A program made the position numbers and the translations under genes. Below, one piece after another: positions 10,094 to 18,582 of a stretch of DNA of 64,000 nt. Source of the DNA: JBGASG01 sp046328035 (GTDB lineage: Bacteria; Cyanobacteriota; Vampirovibrionia; Obscuribacterales; Obscuribacteraceae); assembly GCA_046328035.1 (NCBI GenBank), contig JAXLXI010000004.1, positions 310,001 to 374,000 of the forward strand, read 5' to 3'. The notes beneath the pieces are model-generated. The model had not been told where the DNA came from. It saw nothing but the letters and a program-made list of their open reading frames with translations, and searched no databases. Numbering within the stretch: the first letter of the stretch is position 1; each line of letters opens with the position of its first letter.

Positions 10094-10711
10094 ATGACGA
10101 AAGCAAACAGCGCAGCAGTCTGGGCAATCGCGGCAGCCTGCATACTCACGCAATCCACGGTTGTCGCGGCAGCTGAGTGGTCGCTTGATCCCGCCCACTC
10201 GAGCGCCGGATTCAAAGTCCGCCACATGATGGTCTCCAATGTCAGCGGACAATTCGGAGGCGTCACCGGCACGGCTGAGTACGACGGCAAAGACATCAAA
10301 TCGCTGAAGGTCAATGCCGAGATCGATGCCACTACAGTTAATACCGGCGACAAAGCCCGCGACGAGCACCTGCGCAAAGCAGACTTCTTCGACGTCGAAA
10401 AATATCCGAAGATGTCTTTCAAATCGACCAAGGTCGTTCCACAAGGCAAGGACAAATTTCAACTGGTCGGCGACTTCACGCTGCATGGCGTGACAAAGCC
10501 GGTCACGCTGGAAGTGGAAGGACCTTCGGCCGTCATCACGGATAAGAAAGGCGGCACTCGCACCGGTGCCTCAGCGACGGCGACCTTGAAGCGCAAAGAT
10601 TTCGGCATCAGCTATGGTGGCGTACTCGACAACGGCGGAGCCGCAATCGGCGATGACGTCAAAATCGAATTAGAAATCGAAATGACCAAGGCTAAGACAG
10701 CCAGCAAGTAG
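10094..10711 (+). CDS. YceI family periplasmic lipid-binding protein
   Basis: The start is the ATG at 10094. The AGGAG at 10078-10082 overlaps the stop of the upstream redoxin gene and sits 11 bases away, whereas an in-frame TTG at 10085 is too close. The 205-residue product has a signal peptide ending near AAA|EWSL. The typical YceI lipocalin-like barrel follows: 'WSLDPAHSSAGFKVRHMMVSNVSGQFGG', 'DEHLRKADFFDVEKYPKMSFKST' and 'GDFTLHGVTKPVTLEVE'. Family members bind isoprenoid-type lipids in the periplasm. Pairing with a secreted redoxin suggests an envelope redox or quinone-related role, which is inference. Confidence 0.9.
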   Translation: MTKANSAAVWAIAAACILTQSTVVAAAEWSLDPAHSSAGFKVRHMMVSNVSGQFGGVTGTAEYDGKDIKSLKVNAEIDATTVNTGDKARDEHLRKADFFDVEKYPKMSFKSTKVVPQGKDKFQLVGDFTLHGVTKPVTLEVEGPSAVITDKKGGTRTGASATATLKRKDFGISYGGVLDNGGAAIGDDVKIELEIEMTKAKTASK

Positions 10712-10720
10712 CGTTCAGGC

Positions 10721-11212
10721 TCAGGCAGCCGAACCTTGACCGGCAGCGCGCAACGCTGCCAGTTGTTTGTGCGCCTGCATGCCCCGATAAATGAAGAAGA
10801 GCGCCAGCCCGTGGAAACCTATAGCAATCCAGTTGGCAGTCAGCACGTAGAGCAGCGCATCGGCACCATAACAGATCATGCCGAGCATAAATGCCCAGTC
10901 GTGCCCCTTTCTGGCGAAGGCACCGAAAAGAACGAATAACCCTGACACGACCAGATCGGCAACAAACGCACAAGCCTTGGCGGCGATTACCATGTCGCCA
11001 CTGGTACCCTTCACCAATGCCAGAGCGATTCCGTCGATGAACTGGGTCATGCCCAAACCGATCACAAATCCGAAGTCGCTGTTGCTCATGGCGGCGATCG
11101 AATTGACCAGCGAGAGGGCAGCGATCCAGTAAAACCAGCGCGACCCCGATGCATGGAGGCGCTCCAGGTCCAATTCACGGGCTACCGATTGGCGATCAGG
11201 GGGCTGATTCAT
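10721..11212 (-). CDS. Small four-helix membrane protein, function unknown
   Basis: A 163-residue protein with four likely membrane helices: about 26-44 (WFYWIAALSLVNSIAAM), 48-68, 80-104 (VADLVVSGLFVLFGAFA) and 110-145. The start ATG has GGAG seven bases upstream. No catalytic motif was recognised. It is convergent with the yceI homologue, with nine bases between the stops, and it lies downstream of the DNA methyltransferase on the same strand. Confidence 0.7.
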   Translation of the reverse strand: MNQPPDRQSVARELDLERLHASGSRWFYWIAALSLVNSIAAMSNSDFGFVIGLGMTQFIDGIALALVKGTSGDMVIAAKACAFVADLVVSGLFVLFGAFARKGHDWAFMLGMICYGADALLYVLTANWIAIGFHGLALFFIYRGMQAHKQLAALRAAGQGSAA

Positions 11213-11266
11213 AGCCGGCTCCAGCTAAGGGCGTATCTTCCTTATGCCCCCGAAGTGCGGAACTTT

Positions 11267-12778
11267 CTACGTTGATCGCAGCAAATCCGAGCAGAAGGAT
11301 TGGATAAACTCTCGGCTGGCGTCGCTGATTTTGGCGGCACCAAAGATGACTTCATCGATAGCCGCAATCTCTGCAGCAAAGGGCTGAGTCCCGGAGGCGA
11401 ACGCGCGGCGCGCAATTGAGGTCAGCCGCCGCTTCTGCGCAGCCGAAAGTGAGATGAGCGGAATCCGCGATACATAGCCGGAGGTAATCATGTTGGTGCG
11501 CAGCAAAACACCGCGAACCAGATATGTGACAAGCGTGCTGTTCAAATACGCAAGCAGCCACCAGATATCTTCACTCTCCGGAAAAATATTGGCGTTGACG
11601 CCGAACAACGCACCGGCAGGCAGATAGGTGGCAGCAAATGACACGCCCATCGACGAACAGGAAATTCCTTCTTTGAACAACAGGTGGTGGTTGCGCACGA
11701 TAAAGTTGGGGACGGCGCGCGAGATTTCCAGGAAGTTCGCATCGATGAACTGCACGCCTTCATAGCGAAAGCGCTGACGGCCTGGATTCTTATAGAATGG
11801 CACCGTAAATGGTGCGCGCCGCCGTGCCGAAATATAACGCGCATCGTTGCCGGTGGAGATGCCGGTCGCACAGGCAAAAACATCACCCAGGCGCGGTCCT
11901 TCGAAAAGTGTTCTGACGTCGGCAGGACAACCGATGACAAATTGCAGATGATCGGTTTCACCAAGCATCAAATCAGCAAAAGGTGTTCTGGAGAAACTGC
12001 CGGAGTCCAACTGTTTCTTGAACCGACGCGTATCCGGCGGACGATTGGCTGTCTTCACGGACGGCAGCTGGTGCTGGTTTCCTTTCTGCAAAATGATAAT
12101 GCAAGTGCGCACATCAGCGTTTTGTTGATGAAACAGGTCAGTCGGGCATAGTGCCACCAGATGCACCGCACATTGCGACAAAATCCGGCGCCGTAAGGCT
12201 GCGTGCATGCGCGCAGTCAAAAAAGAATCGAAGGTCAAAAGACCGATGAACGCGCCGTCGGCGGCCATATCAATGAGAGCGGCCACAAACATGGCAAACA
12301 TATTGCCGACGCCCACCTCGGGAAACGCATCGGACAGCCGTTTCTTATGAGCCCTGACATAATCTGCTTCGTGGCAATTGTAGGGAGGATTGGCGACCAG
12401 CAAATCATGCGGCAACGGTTTGCGGCGTGAGGAATTTTTCCACCTGGCGTAAAACTCGAGAAAGTCGCGTCGCTCGAAGTGGCACACATATTGGTGCGAC
12501 GCGGCGAAATTTTCGATGTCATAACCGGTGCAGGGCAGCTCTAGATCTATAAATGGTGCAAGCAATTCCTCTTTGCCCACACAAGGATCGAAGACGCTTT
12601 CAGCATCGGGTGCCAGGTGCAGCAACTGCTCCGCGAGAAACTGCGCGACGAAGCCGGGCGTGCTGTAATAACCGGCAGCGCGCCGGTCCAGTCCCGAGTC
12701 AGTCAATACAGTTTTGGTGCCGCGTCCCACAATAAAAAGTTCGGGCAAAAGCTTGACATTTTCAAGAGCGTGCCCCAT
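11267..12778 (-). CDS. Solitary N6-adenine-type DNA methyltransferase
   Basis: A 503-residue class I methyltransferase. The AdoMet-binding motif is 'VFDPCVGKEEL' (about 62-72). The catalytic motif IV is NPPYN (130-134), the form used by gamma-group N6-adenine enzymes. The C-terminal half has the 'GNDARYI...PFYKNPGRQRFRYEG' region seen in Type IIG, Eco57I-like and PglX-like enzymes, and a likely target-recognition part. The usual N-terminal nuclease of Type IIG enzymes is missing: motif I begins within 65 residues of the start. No restriction or BREX gene is adjacent. It may be an orphan methylase; the target site is unknown. Confidence 0.82.
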   Translation of the reverse strand: MGHALENVKLLPELFIVGRGTKTVLTDSGLDRRAAGYYSTPGFVAQFLAEQLLHLAPDAESVFDPCVGKEELLAPFIDLELPCTGYDIENFAASHQYVCHFERRDFLEFYARWKNSSRRKPLPHDLLVANPPYNCHEADYVRAHKKRLSDAFPEVGVGNMFAMFVAALIDMAADGAFIGLLTFDSFLTARMHAALRRRILSQCAVHLVALCPTDLFHQQNADVRTCIIILQKGNQHQLPSVKTANRPPDTRRFKKQLDSGSFSRTPFADLMLGETDHLQFVIGCPADVRTLFEGPRLGDVFACATGISTGNDARYISARRRAPFTVPFYKNPGRQRFRYEGVQFIDANFLEISRAVPNFIVRNHHLLFKEGISCSSMGVSFAATYLPAGALFGVNANIFPESEDIWWLLAYLNSTLVTYLVRGVLLRTNMITSGYVSRIPLISLSAAQKRRLTSIARRAFASGTQPFAAEIAAIDEVIFGAAKISDASREFIQSFCSDLLRST

Positions 12779-12781
12779 AGT
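12753..12781 (+). promoter_or_regulatory. Possible sigma-70 promoter for the MshEN-repeat gene
   Basis: A perfect -35 hexamer (TTGACA, 12753-12758) is followed after 17 bases by CATAGT (4 of 6 matches to the -10 consensus). It points toward the gene at 12953 and overlaps the start of the divergent methyltransferase gene. This would give a leader of about 165 bases. The rest of the intergenic stretch to 12952 shows nothing else clear. Confidence 0.4.
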
Positions 12782-12952
12782 ATGAAAGCCATTTTAGGCA
12801 GGCGCACTTTTCGCGCCTTTTGACCTCTCTCTTACTAGAACGAAAAATCGGTTCCTCTGCAGGATTTGCAATCCGCTACTTCTTGCTGCGGTTCCACATC
12901 TTCACGCCCTGGCAATCTCTCGCATCCATTTTGGAAAGCGGAGGTAATTTTT

Positions 12953-14155
12953 TTGAACACGTTGAAGAACAAGAGTCTGATTCCGGTGCGCCTTGGCCGC
13001 CTCTTGCAAGCCGCCGGCATCATTCAGCCCTCGGCCCTGACGACGGCGCTGGCATGTGCACGCACGCGCCATATGAAAGTCGGCGAGATTCTCTGCGAAT
13101 GCAATCTCGTGCGCGAGCCGGTTCTGCAGGCTGCTCTGGAAGCACAACGTCTGGTGCGTGACTCGCTGCTCTCCTTCGAGCTGGCAGTGGAAGCTCTGAG
13201 ACTGGTGCAGACCCACAACATGGGCATTCATCATGCCTTGAAGAGGCTGGGCTGGAATGCGGAGAATCAATTCGACACCAGCGATTCGCTTTCGCGATTG
13301 CTGATTGCCGTGCACGCCGCCAACCAGATGCAGCTCGACCAGGCGCGCTGGATGGCGCAAAAACGACAGATTACTTTTGGAGAAGCCCTGATTCAGGAGG
13401 CCGGGTTGCCGCCTAAACTCCTGATCGCGGCACTGGACTCGCTGGTTCTCATCCGGGACGGCAAGCTGACGGCACAACAAGCGGTGGACGCTCTGACGCG
13501 CGTCAAACGCGAGGGGATCACTATCTACGAAACTCTGGAGGAGCCACCATATCCAGTGGCGCGCATCGGCGAACTATTGACGATGTCGGGAATCCTGAGC
13601 GAAACAGATGTGACCCATGTGCTGGAAGTTGCATTGCTGGAACAGAAGCGCATCGGCGAAGTCCTCATGCAGTCCAATTTGATCACACCCGTGGTCGTTG
13701 ACGGCTGCCTGCGCACGCAATCACTGATCTCGCAGGGACGCCTGTCTCTGTGCGATGGGATCGATCTCTTGCGCAGCGTCCACGAACAGCAACGCAGCCT
13801 GGAATCAGTCGTGCGCGAAATGATCGCGATCAGGCTCCAGGCTTGCGGGCTGCTGCACCAACTCAACTTCATCAACGATGCTGAATTGTTCGAAGCCGGA
13901 CGCATTCTGGGAAATCTCGGCGACCCGATGCTGGCATTTGCCTTGAACGGGCGCATGAATGGTTTCCTCCTGCAGACTGCGGTCGAGTGCTCGATTCGCA
14001 TCTACGAGAAGTCGATTACCCTCAACGAAGCGTTGAATGGGCTGACCTACTGCGCCAGCGGGCAAGGCAGCCTCGACTCCTACATCGAGCAAGTAGAACT
14101 TGCCGAGCTGCGCACCTTCTTTGGAGGAGCGCAGCAAGGAGCGCAATCGAGATAG
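12953..14155 (+). CDS. MshEN/GspE-N-like repeat protein, no ATPase domain
   Basis: The start chosen is the TTG at 12953, because a full GGAGGT (12940-12945) lies seven bases upstream; an earlier in-frame TTG at 12866 has no such site. The 400-residue product is helical throughout. It repeats a pattern like the MshEN (GspE N-terminal) domain: 'RLGRLLQAAGIIQPSALTTAL', 'KVGEILCECNLVREPVLQAAL', 'RIGELLTMSGILSETDV' and 'RIGEVLMQSNLITPVVVDGCL'. MshEN domains of secretion ATPases can bind cyclic di-GMP. No Walker motif follows here, so this could be a free-standing ligand sensor or adaptor. The link to c-di-GMP is inference, and the final Gln of the binding motif is not kept in the first repeat. Confidence 0.7.
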   Translation: MNTLKNKSLIPVRLGRLLQAAGIIQPSALTTALACARTRHMKVGEILCECNLVREPVLQAALEAQRLVRDSLLSFELAVEALRLVQTHNMGIHHALKRLGWNAENQFDTSDSLSRLLIAVHAANQMQLDQARWMAQKRQITFGEALIQEAGLPPKLLIAALDSLVLIRDGKLTAQQAVDALTRVKREGITIYETLEEPPYPVARIGELLTMSGILSETDVTHVLEVALLEQKRIGEVLMQSNLITPVVVDGCLRTQSLISQGRLSLCDGIDLLRSVHEQQRSLESVVREMIAIRLQACGLLHQLNFINDAELFEAGRILGNLGDPMLAFALNGRMNGFLLQTAVECSIRIYEKSITLNEALNGLTYCASGQGSLDSYIEQVELAELRTFFGGAQQGAQSR

Positions 14156-15996
14156 GTAGGTCCTCGCGGACTTTCCCCCTCACACCACCGTCGTACGGGT
14201 CCGTACACGGCAGTTCGGCAGCGGTCATGATGCGGGAGCTAGCTTCGGGAGCCCGAGTGCAGGAGCATCGGGATAGCATGGTGGAGTATTGAATTTGCTC
14301 AGTCGCCATGGTCCCTTCGCCGAACCACTAGCACGTGCTGCATCCTGCGGGTGGATTTGCAGAAGCAACTCCGTGTATCGGTGCGTCCCCGTTTCCATTT
14401 GGCGCCAGATAGCATCTAATACGACGCCGAATCCATTTATCCAAATTGCGAAACACTTTCGGCGTATCGCGAACAGCAGAAGTATCCGCGCCAGCCCAAG
14501 AGGTATTCGCGTAGACCTCCAATCACTTGAACTGACGCTTTCTCTTTTGTTGGTCGGGTCAGCTCGCGAATTCGCTGTTTGAACCTGAGGCTTTTTGAAG
14601 CCACGCGCGGTTTTACACCTCGATTGTTAGCGTAAAAGCTAACTCCAAGGAAACTTCTTGACCAAGGCTTTCCCACCGCACTTTTCTCCTTGTTCACTTG
14701 TAGCCTGAGCCGTTTTCCTAGAAACTCCGTGATCTTTCATCACGCGCTCTCCAGCTCGTTGACTCATAACGTAGATATTGCAGTCATCTGCGTATCGCAC
14801 AAAGTGAAGGTTCCGTCGTTCCAGTTCTCGGTCAAGTTCATCAAGCAGCAAGTTTGGTAGCGGCGAAAGCGGTCCGCCTTGGTATCCCTTCTTTGCTCGC
14901 GCTGGTCAACTTGTACTTCAATGCTCCGGCATTTAAGTACGCACGGATCAACTTGTGCACTCGCTTGTCGAAATTCGCTTCGTTACCCGGTTCATCAGGA
15001 CGTCGTGATTCACTCGATCAAAGAACTTCTCCAGATCAATATCCACGACTTCTCGGTAGCCTCCCACTCAATGTGTTTGCGGGCGGCTTCTATTGCCCTG
15101 TTTCGCCGATCTACCTGGTCGAAAACCGTAACTGTGCTCGGAAAAATGTGCTGTCCCATTTGCGTTGCAGCACGGCATGACAGCTTGTTGAATAAACGGT
15201 CCGATGACCGTCGGTATCCCCAGCTGTCGTTTCCTCCGCCAGGCTTCGGGATGTTCACCCGTCTCACCGGTCTTGGTTTGTAAGTGCCCTGAAGCAGCTC
15301 TTGTTTGATCTGTTTCCAGTTTGCTGCGGTACGCTTGTAGGTCATCGGTGCTAAGCGTCGATCCCAGCTGCACCGCCGTTTTTGACGACGCGTGCGTAGG
15401 CGATCTTCAGGTTCTCCTTATCCATTCCTCCATCAATGATTGGTCTTGCGCTTCACTCATTGCTTCAAACTTTTCGCCCCCTCCAGTCGCCAGTCTCGCA
15501 GGTTTCACCCGCTGCCTCTGTCGTTGAGTCCTGTTTGGTTTCTGTTGCTTCTCGTTCTCGCAACTCATGTCACGTGACCTCGCTGTCGTTTGGACCTTCA
15601 CCGTTTAACTCCGCCTGCTTGCGTGCTGCCGCGCTTGGTCGGTGTTTCGAGTGCCGATACTTTGCTGACTTCTGCCGCGGTCGGTTTCCTTGCGGATTCC
15701 CAGTCGTTTGCTTTCGACACGGCGCAGATCTCCCACGGTAAGTTCAACCACTTTCACTGCGCATCTGCCAGATTTACGTTCGCGTCCGTTGACGATTATG
15801 CGCTTCGCGATCATTGGCTCGCTCGCGCGGGCGCGCCCGCCTCGTATCTGGTTTCTGTCCGTCAAATCGCAGTTTTGCTCAGCGCTTCCTTCAGACGTCC
15901 CCTCACGGTCGCGCCCTTGCGCATTCGCTACACACTTCACCATCGTCAGGTTGTGTGAGGACTCTCACCTCCAGTTGTTGAACATGCGTGGCACAC
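14156..15996 (-). mobile_element. Group II intron, decayed
   Basis: Read on the minus strand, the element begins with GTGTGCC (complement of 15990-15996). A structured region of about 530 bases follows, then a broken reverse-transcriptase gene. It ends with a recognisable domain V (complement of about 14170-14207, with GCCGTGTACGG and GTACGACGG arms) and a domain VI hairpin ending in CCTAC at 14156. The RNA termini fit group II introns (5' GTGYG, 3' AY). Upstream of its 5' end on the same strand are a GCGCC/GGCGC hairpin and, further out, a rho-independent terminator. Insertion next to terminators is known for some bacterial group II introns. The 3' boundary touches the stop codon of the 12953-14155 gene. 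The exact ends are estimates. Confidence 0.82.
14225..15460 (-). pseudogene. ltrA: Group II intron reverse transcriptase/maturase, multiply frameshifted
   Basis: Fragments in different frames line up in order as one intron-encoded protein. From the N-terminus they are 'MSEAQDQSLMEE', 'YKPRPVRRVNIPKPGGG', 'RQLGIPTVIGPFIQQAVM', 'FSEHSYGFRPGRSAKQ', 'RKHIEWE', the catalytic 'HFVRYADDCNIYV', 'FLGVSFYANNRGVKPRVASKS', the maturase-like 'LREYLLGWRGYF', and a C-terminal 'SAKGPWRLSKF...LGLPKLAPAS' before a stop at 14225. At least five small insertions or deletions break the frame, so no full protein can be made as written. Either the element is dead or the repeat was badly resolved in the assembly. Confidence 0.85.
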
Positions 15997-16067
15997 CAAA
16001 GTAGCGCGCAGCGCCTGAAGGCGCCCGCGTATCGACGGATTACCGTCTCTCTTCTCCAACCCCTGCT

Positions 16068-16099
16068 AAGCCGCGCGGACAAGCCTTCCCGCGCGGCTT
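16068..16099 (-). terminator. Terminator of the SDR-type epimerase gene
   Basis: An 11-bp perfect inverted repeat (AAGCCGCGCGG / CCGCGCGGCTT) with a 10-base loop lies 13 bases after the stop of the minus-strand gene at 16113. It separates that gene from the group II intron downstream. The T-run is poor. Confidence 0.65.
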
Positions 16100-16112
16100 C
16101 CCCTTGCGGTAT

Positions 16113-17039
16113 TTACTTGCCGGCTTTGGCAGTCAGCTGGTTGCAGCAGCGCGGAATGTCGTCGATCACGGATTCTTGCGTCGGCAGCCAACCCAATTTG
16201 CGGGCGCGCTCGCCACGAATGCGCGAATTAGATCCGAGCGCGAAGACTGCCATGCCCTTGCCCCATTTTTTGCTGGCTTCGGCAATCGGCCATTCTTCGA
16301 CGGCGGCTTTAATCTTCAAAGCTTCGCGAATTTTTTCTGCGATTTGCTTGAATGTCGTTTCGCCGCTTTCGGCGAAGAAAAAGACGCCGCCTTCCGGGGC
16401 AGCTTTGATCACCGCCATATAAAGTTGCGCCAGATCCTGGATGTGAATCGTCGACCAGGTGTTTTCGCCGCGCCCGACGCAGCGCACCACGCCGCTCTCG
16501 ATCGCTTGCTTGATCAATGCAGGCACTTGCTGACTTTCCGAATTGACACCTTTGCTCTCGCCGTAAATCAAACATGGACAGATGACCACGGAGCGAATTC
16601 CTTGCTTGCCAGCTGCCAGCACTTCGTTATCGATGGCGACGCGTGCTTTCTTTTCGGCTTCGGGAGTGAATTTGGCGTCTTCTTTGAAAACTTTGTCCGA
16701 CGGTTCGCCATTAGCCTGGTCAGACACGATGCTGGATCCGCTGGTATGGATAAGGACTTTGTCAGTGCCTTCCAGCGCCTTGATCAAGGTTTTGACGGTT
16801 TCCGCATCGTCGGAGTCGGCGGCGTTCACGACAATATCCGCTTCCTGAGCGTGCTTGGTCAAAAGAGCCGCATCCGACATTTCGCCGACCACAGGTTCGA
16901 TGCCCTGTTTCTTCATTTCGGCGGCTTTGTCCTTGGACCGGGTCAGCCCTTTGACCGTGTACTCGTTTTCAGCCAACAACGCTGCGACCGCGCCGCCAAT
17001 ATAACCGGACGCCCCAACAACGAATACCTTTAATGACAT
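16113..17039 (-). CDS. NAD(P)-binding SDR-type epimerase/NmrA-like protein
   Basis: A 308-residue extended short-chain dehydrogenase/reductase. The N-terminal Rossmann loop is 'VFVVGASGYIGGAVAALL' (about 5-22). 'VVNAADSDD' (about 90-98) follows, then 'LIHTSGSSIV' in place of the catalytic Ser strand. The Tyr-x-x-x-Lys of classical enzymes is not obvious apart from 'YGESK' near residue 160. The C-terminal half has 'TWSTIHIQDLAQLYMAVI', typical of NAD-dependent epimerase/dehydratase relatives. The substrate is unknown. RBS-like GAGG precedes the ATG. It is transcribed away from tyrS's end on the same strand, with 93 bases between. Confidence 0.8.
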   Translation of the reverse strand: MSLKVFVVGASGYIGGAVAALLAENEYTVKGLTRSKDKAAEMKKQGIEPVVGEMSDAALLTKHAQEADIVVNAADSDDAETVKTLIKALEGTDKVLIHTSGSSIVSDQANGEPSDKVFKEDAKFTPEAEKKARVAIDNEVLAAGKQGIRSVVICPCLIYGESKGVNSESQQVPALIKQAIESGVVRCVGRGENTWSTIHIQDLAQLYMAVIKAAPEGGVFFFAESGETTFKQIAEKIREALKIKAAVEEWPIAEASKKWGKGMAVFALGSNSRIRGERARKLGWLPTQESVIDDIPRCCNQLTAKAGK

Positions 17040-17132
17040 TCCTCGAACTCCGTTTCGACGAAGACAAACAACGTCTTGATTTTACTGGATTCACTTTGCC
17101 AAGCGCGACGGTAACTTTTCAAGCGTGAACAG

Positions 17133-18413
17133 TTACTTTGCCAAGCGCCCGGTCACCTTGACGAACTTGCGCCGTCCGATTTGCAGCACGAAGGTATGAC
17201 TGTCATCCGGGGTGACCATGGCATTTGCATCCGACCACGGTTCACCGTCCACTTTGACGCCGCCGTCTGCAAAACTGCGTTTGGCTTCGCCGGTACCACC
17301 AACCAGCTTTGCCTCAGTCAGAACTCTGAACAGCATCATTTCTTCCTGCACCACATACGATGGCATGTCTTCAGGCGCCTGGCGTTCGCTGTGTACACGT
17401 TTCCATTCTTCCTGCGCCTTGTCGGCAGCCTCGGCTCCGTGGTACTGCAGCACTATCTGGCGCGCCAGGCGATGCTTAACTTCCATGGGATGCGCGCCGC
17501 TCTTCAGTTCAGCGGCAATCGCGTCAACTTCGGCGCCGGTCAAGCTGGTAGCCAGGTTGAAGTACTTAACCAGAAGTCCATCAGGAACGCGCATCGACTT
17601 GCCGTACATGTCGCCGGCGGGTTCCTTGAGTCCGATGTAGTTGTCGTAGGTCTTGGACATTTTCTGCACGCCATCGGTGCCTTCCAAAAGGGGCAGCAGA
17701 TACGCGAGCTGTTGCGCCTCTCCACAGGCTTTCTGCAGTTGCCTTCCTTGAAGTATGTTGAAACGCTGATCAGTTCCACCGAGCTCCACATCCGCGTTGA
17801 TAGCTACAGAGTCGTACGCCTGTAGAACTGGATAGAACAACTCATGCAACCCAACAGGTTCCTCCTTTTCCAAGCGGTTTCCGAATGCTTCTTTGCTTAG
17901 CATGTGATTGACGGTGGTCTTCGCGGCCAGCTTCAACACCGCATCCAGAGTCAAAGGTGCCAACCAATCTGCGTTGTTGGTCAGTTCAATTTTGTCGAGA
18001 TCGAGGATGGTGCTGATTTGTTCGAGGTACGTTTTGGCGTTTGCCTCCACATCTTCAGCGGTGAGATTGGGACGGGTTTTGTTTCTTCCAGAGGGGTCGC
18101 CAATCTGCGCAGTGAAGCCGCCGATGATCAACACCACCTGATGTCCGTGGTCCTGAAAACGTTTCAGGGTCCGGAATTGCACCGCATGCCCGAGGTGCAA
18201 ATCGACGTGCGTCGGGTCCACACCCAGCTTGACACGCATTTTGCGTCCGGCAGCCTGGCACTCCATGATTTTGCGGGCCAGTCCTTCGGCGCCGTCCGGA
18301 ATTACTTCCGCGCCTCGAGAGAGCTCCACCGCCTCCGCCAAAATCTCAGGCGGAATCGGGACCTCTTCGTCTGGTATGCCGTCCTTAACTGTCTGCTGCT
18401 GCACGTTCACCAA
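17133..18413 (-). CDS. tyrS: Tyrosyl-tRNA synthetase
   Basis: Class I synthetase that charges tRNA-Tyr. The HIGH-like signature is 'VDLHLGHAVQF' and the KMSKS loop is 'KMSKTYDNYIGL'. 'GGTDQRFNILQGR' lies in the tyrosine-binding fold, and a C-terminal S4-like RNA-binding domain ('DGGVKVDGEPWSD') follows. The spacing and 'GGFTAQIGDPSGR' fit the TyrZ-like bacterial subgroup. The start used is the TTG at 18413, with GGGAG seven bases upstream (GTG at 18410 is also possible). This gives 426 residues, close to the family's length. A longer frame from an ATG at 18500 would add a basic extension with no family counterpart. Confidence 0.95.
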   Translation of the reverse strand: MVNVQQQTVKDGIPDEEVPIPPEILAEAVELSRGAEVIPDGAEGLARKIMECQAAGRKMRVKLGVDPTHVDLHLGHAVQFRTLKRFQDHGHQVVLIIGGFTAQIGDPSGRNKTRPNLTAEDVEANAKTYLEQISTILDLDKIELTNNADWLAPLTLDAVLKLAAKTTVNHMLSKEAFGNRLEKEEPVGLHELFYPVLQAYDSVAINADVELGGTDQRFNILQGRQLQKACGEAQQLAYLLPLLEGTDGVQKMSKTYDNYIGLKEPAGDMYGKSMRVPDGLLVKYFNLATSLTGAEVDAIAAELKSGAHPMEVKHRLARQIVLQYHGAEAADKAQEEWKRVHSERQAPEDMPSYVVQEEMMLFRVLTEAKLVGGTGEAKRSFADGGVKVDGEPWSDANAMVTPDDSHTFVLQIGRRKFVKVTGRLAK

Positions 18414-18582
18414 TGAATTTCTCCCGCCAGTTTCCGATCCGTCTCCCAAGATATCAAAACGATTCGTTGCAAGGAGCCGCTTTTGCTTGCTCCTGTGCAT
18501 TCAGTTCGCTAAGATTCCATATCTTACGGCGTTTCGATAAGAAATCCCATAACCCGCCATTTTGCACGGAGGCATTCGCAAC

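Noticed and set aside
14156..15996. Possibility that the broken element is an insertion sequence
   Set aside because: No transposase motif or terminal inverted repeats. YADD, the maturase region and domain V identify a group II intron.
16104..17033. 309-residue plus-strand frame
   Set aside because: Antisense of the SDR-type epimerase, with Phe/Arg-rich sequence and no motif.
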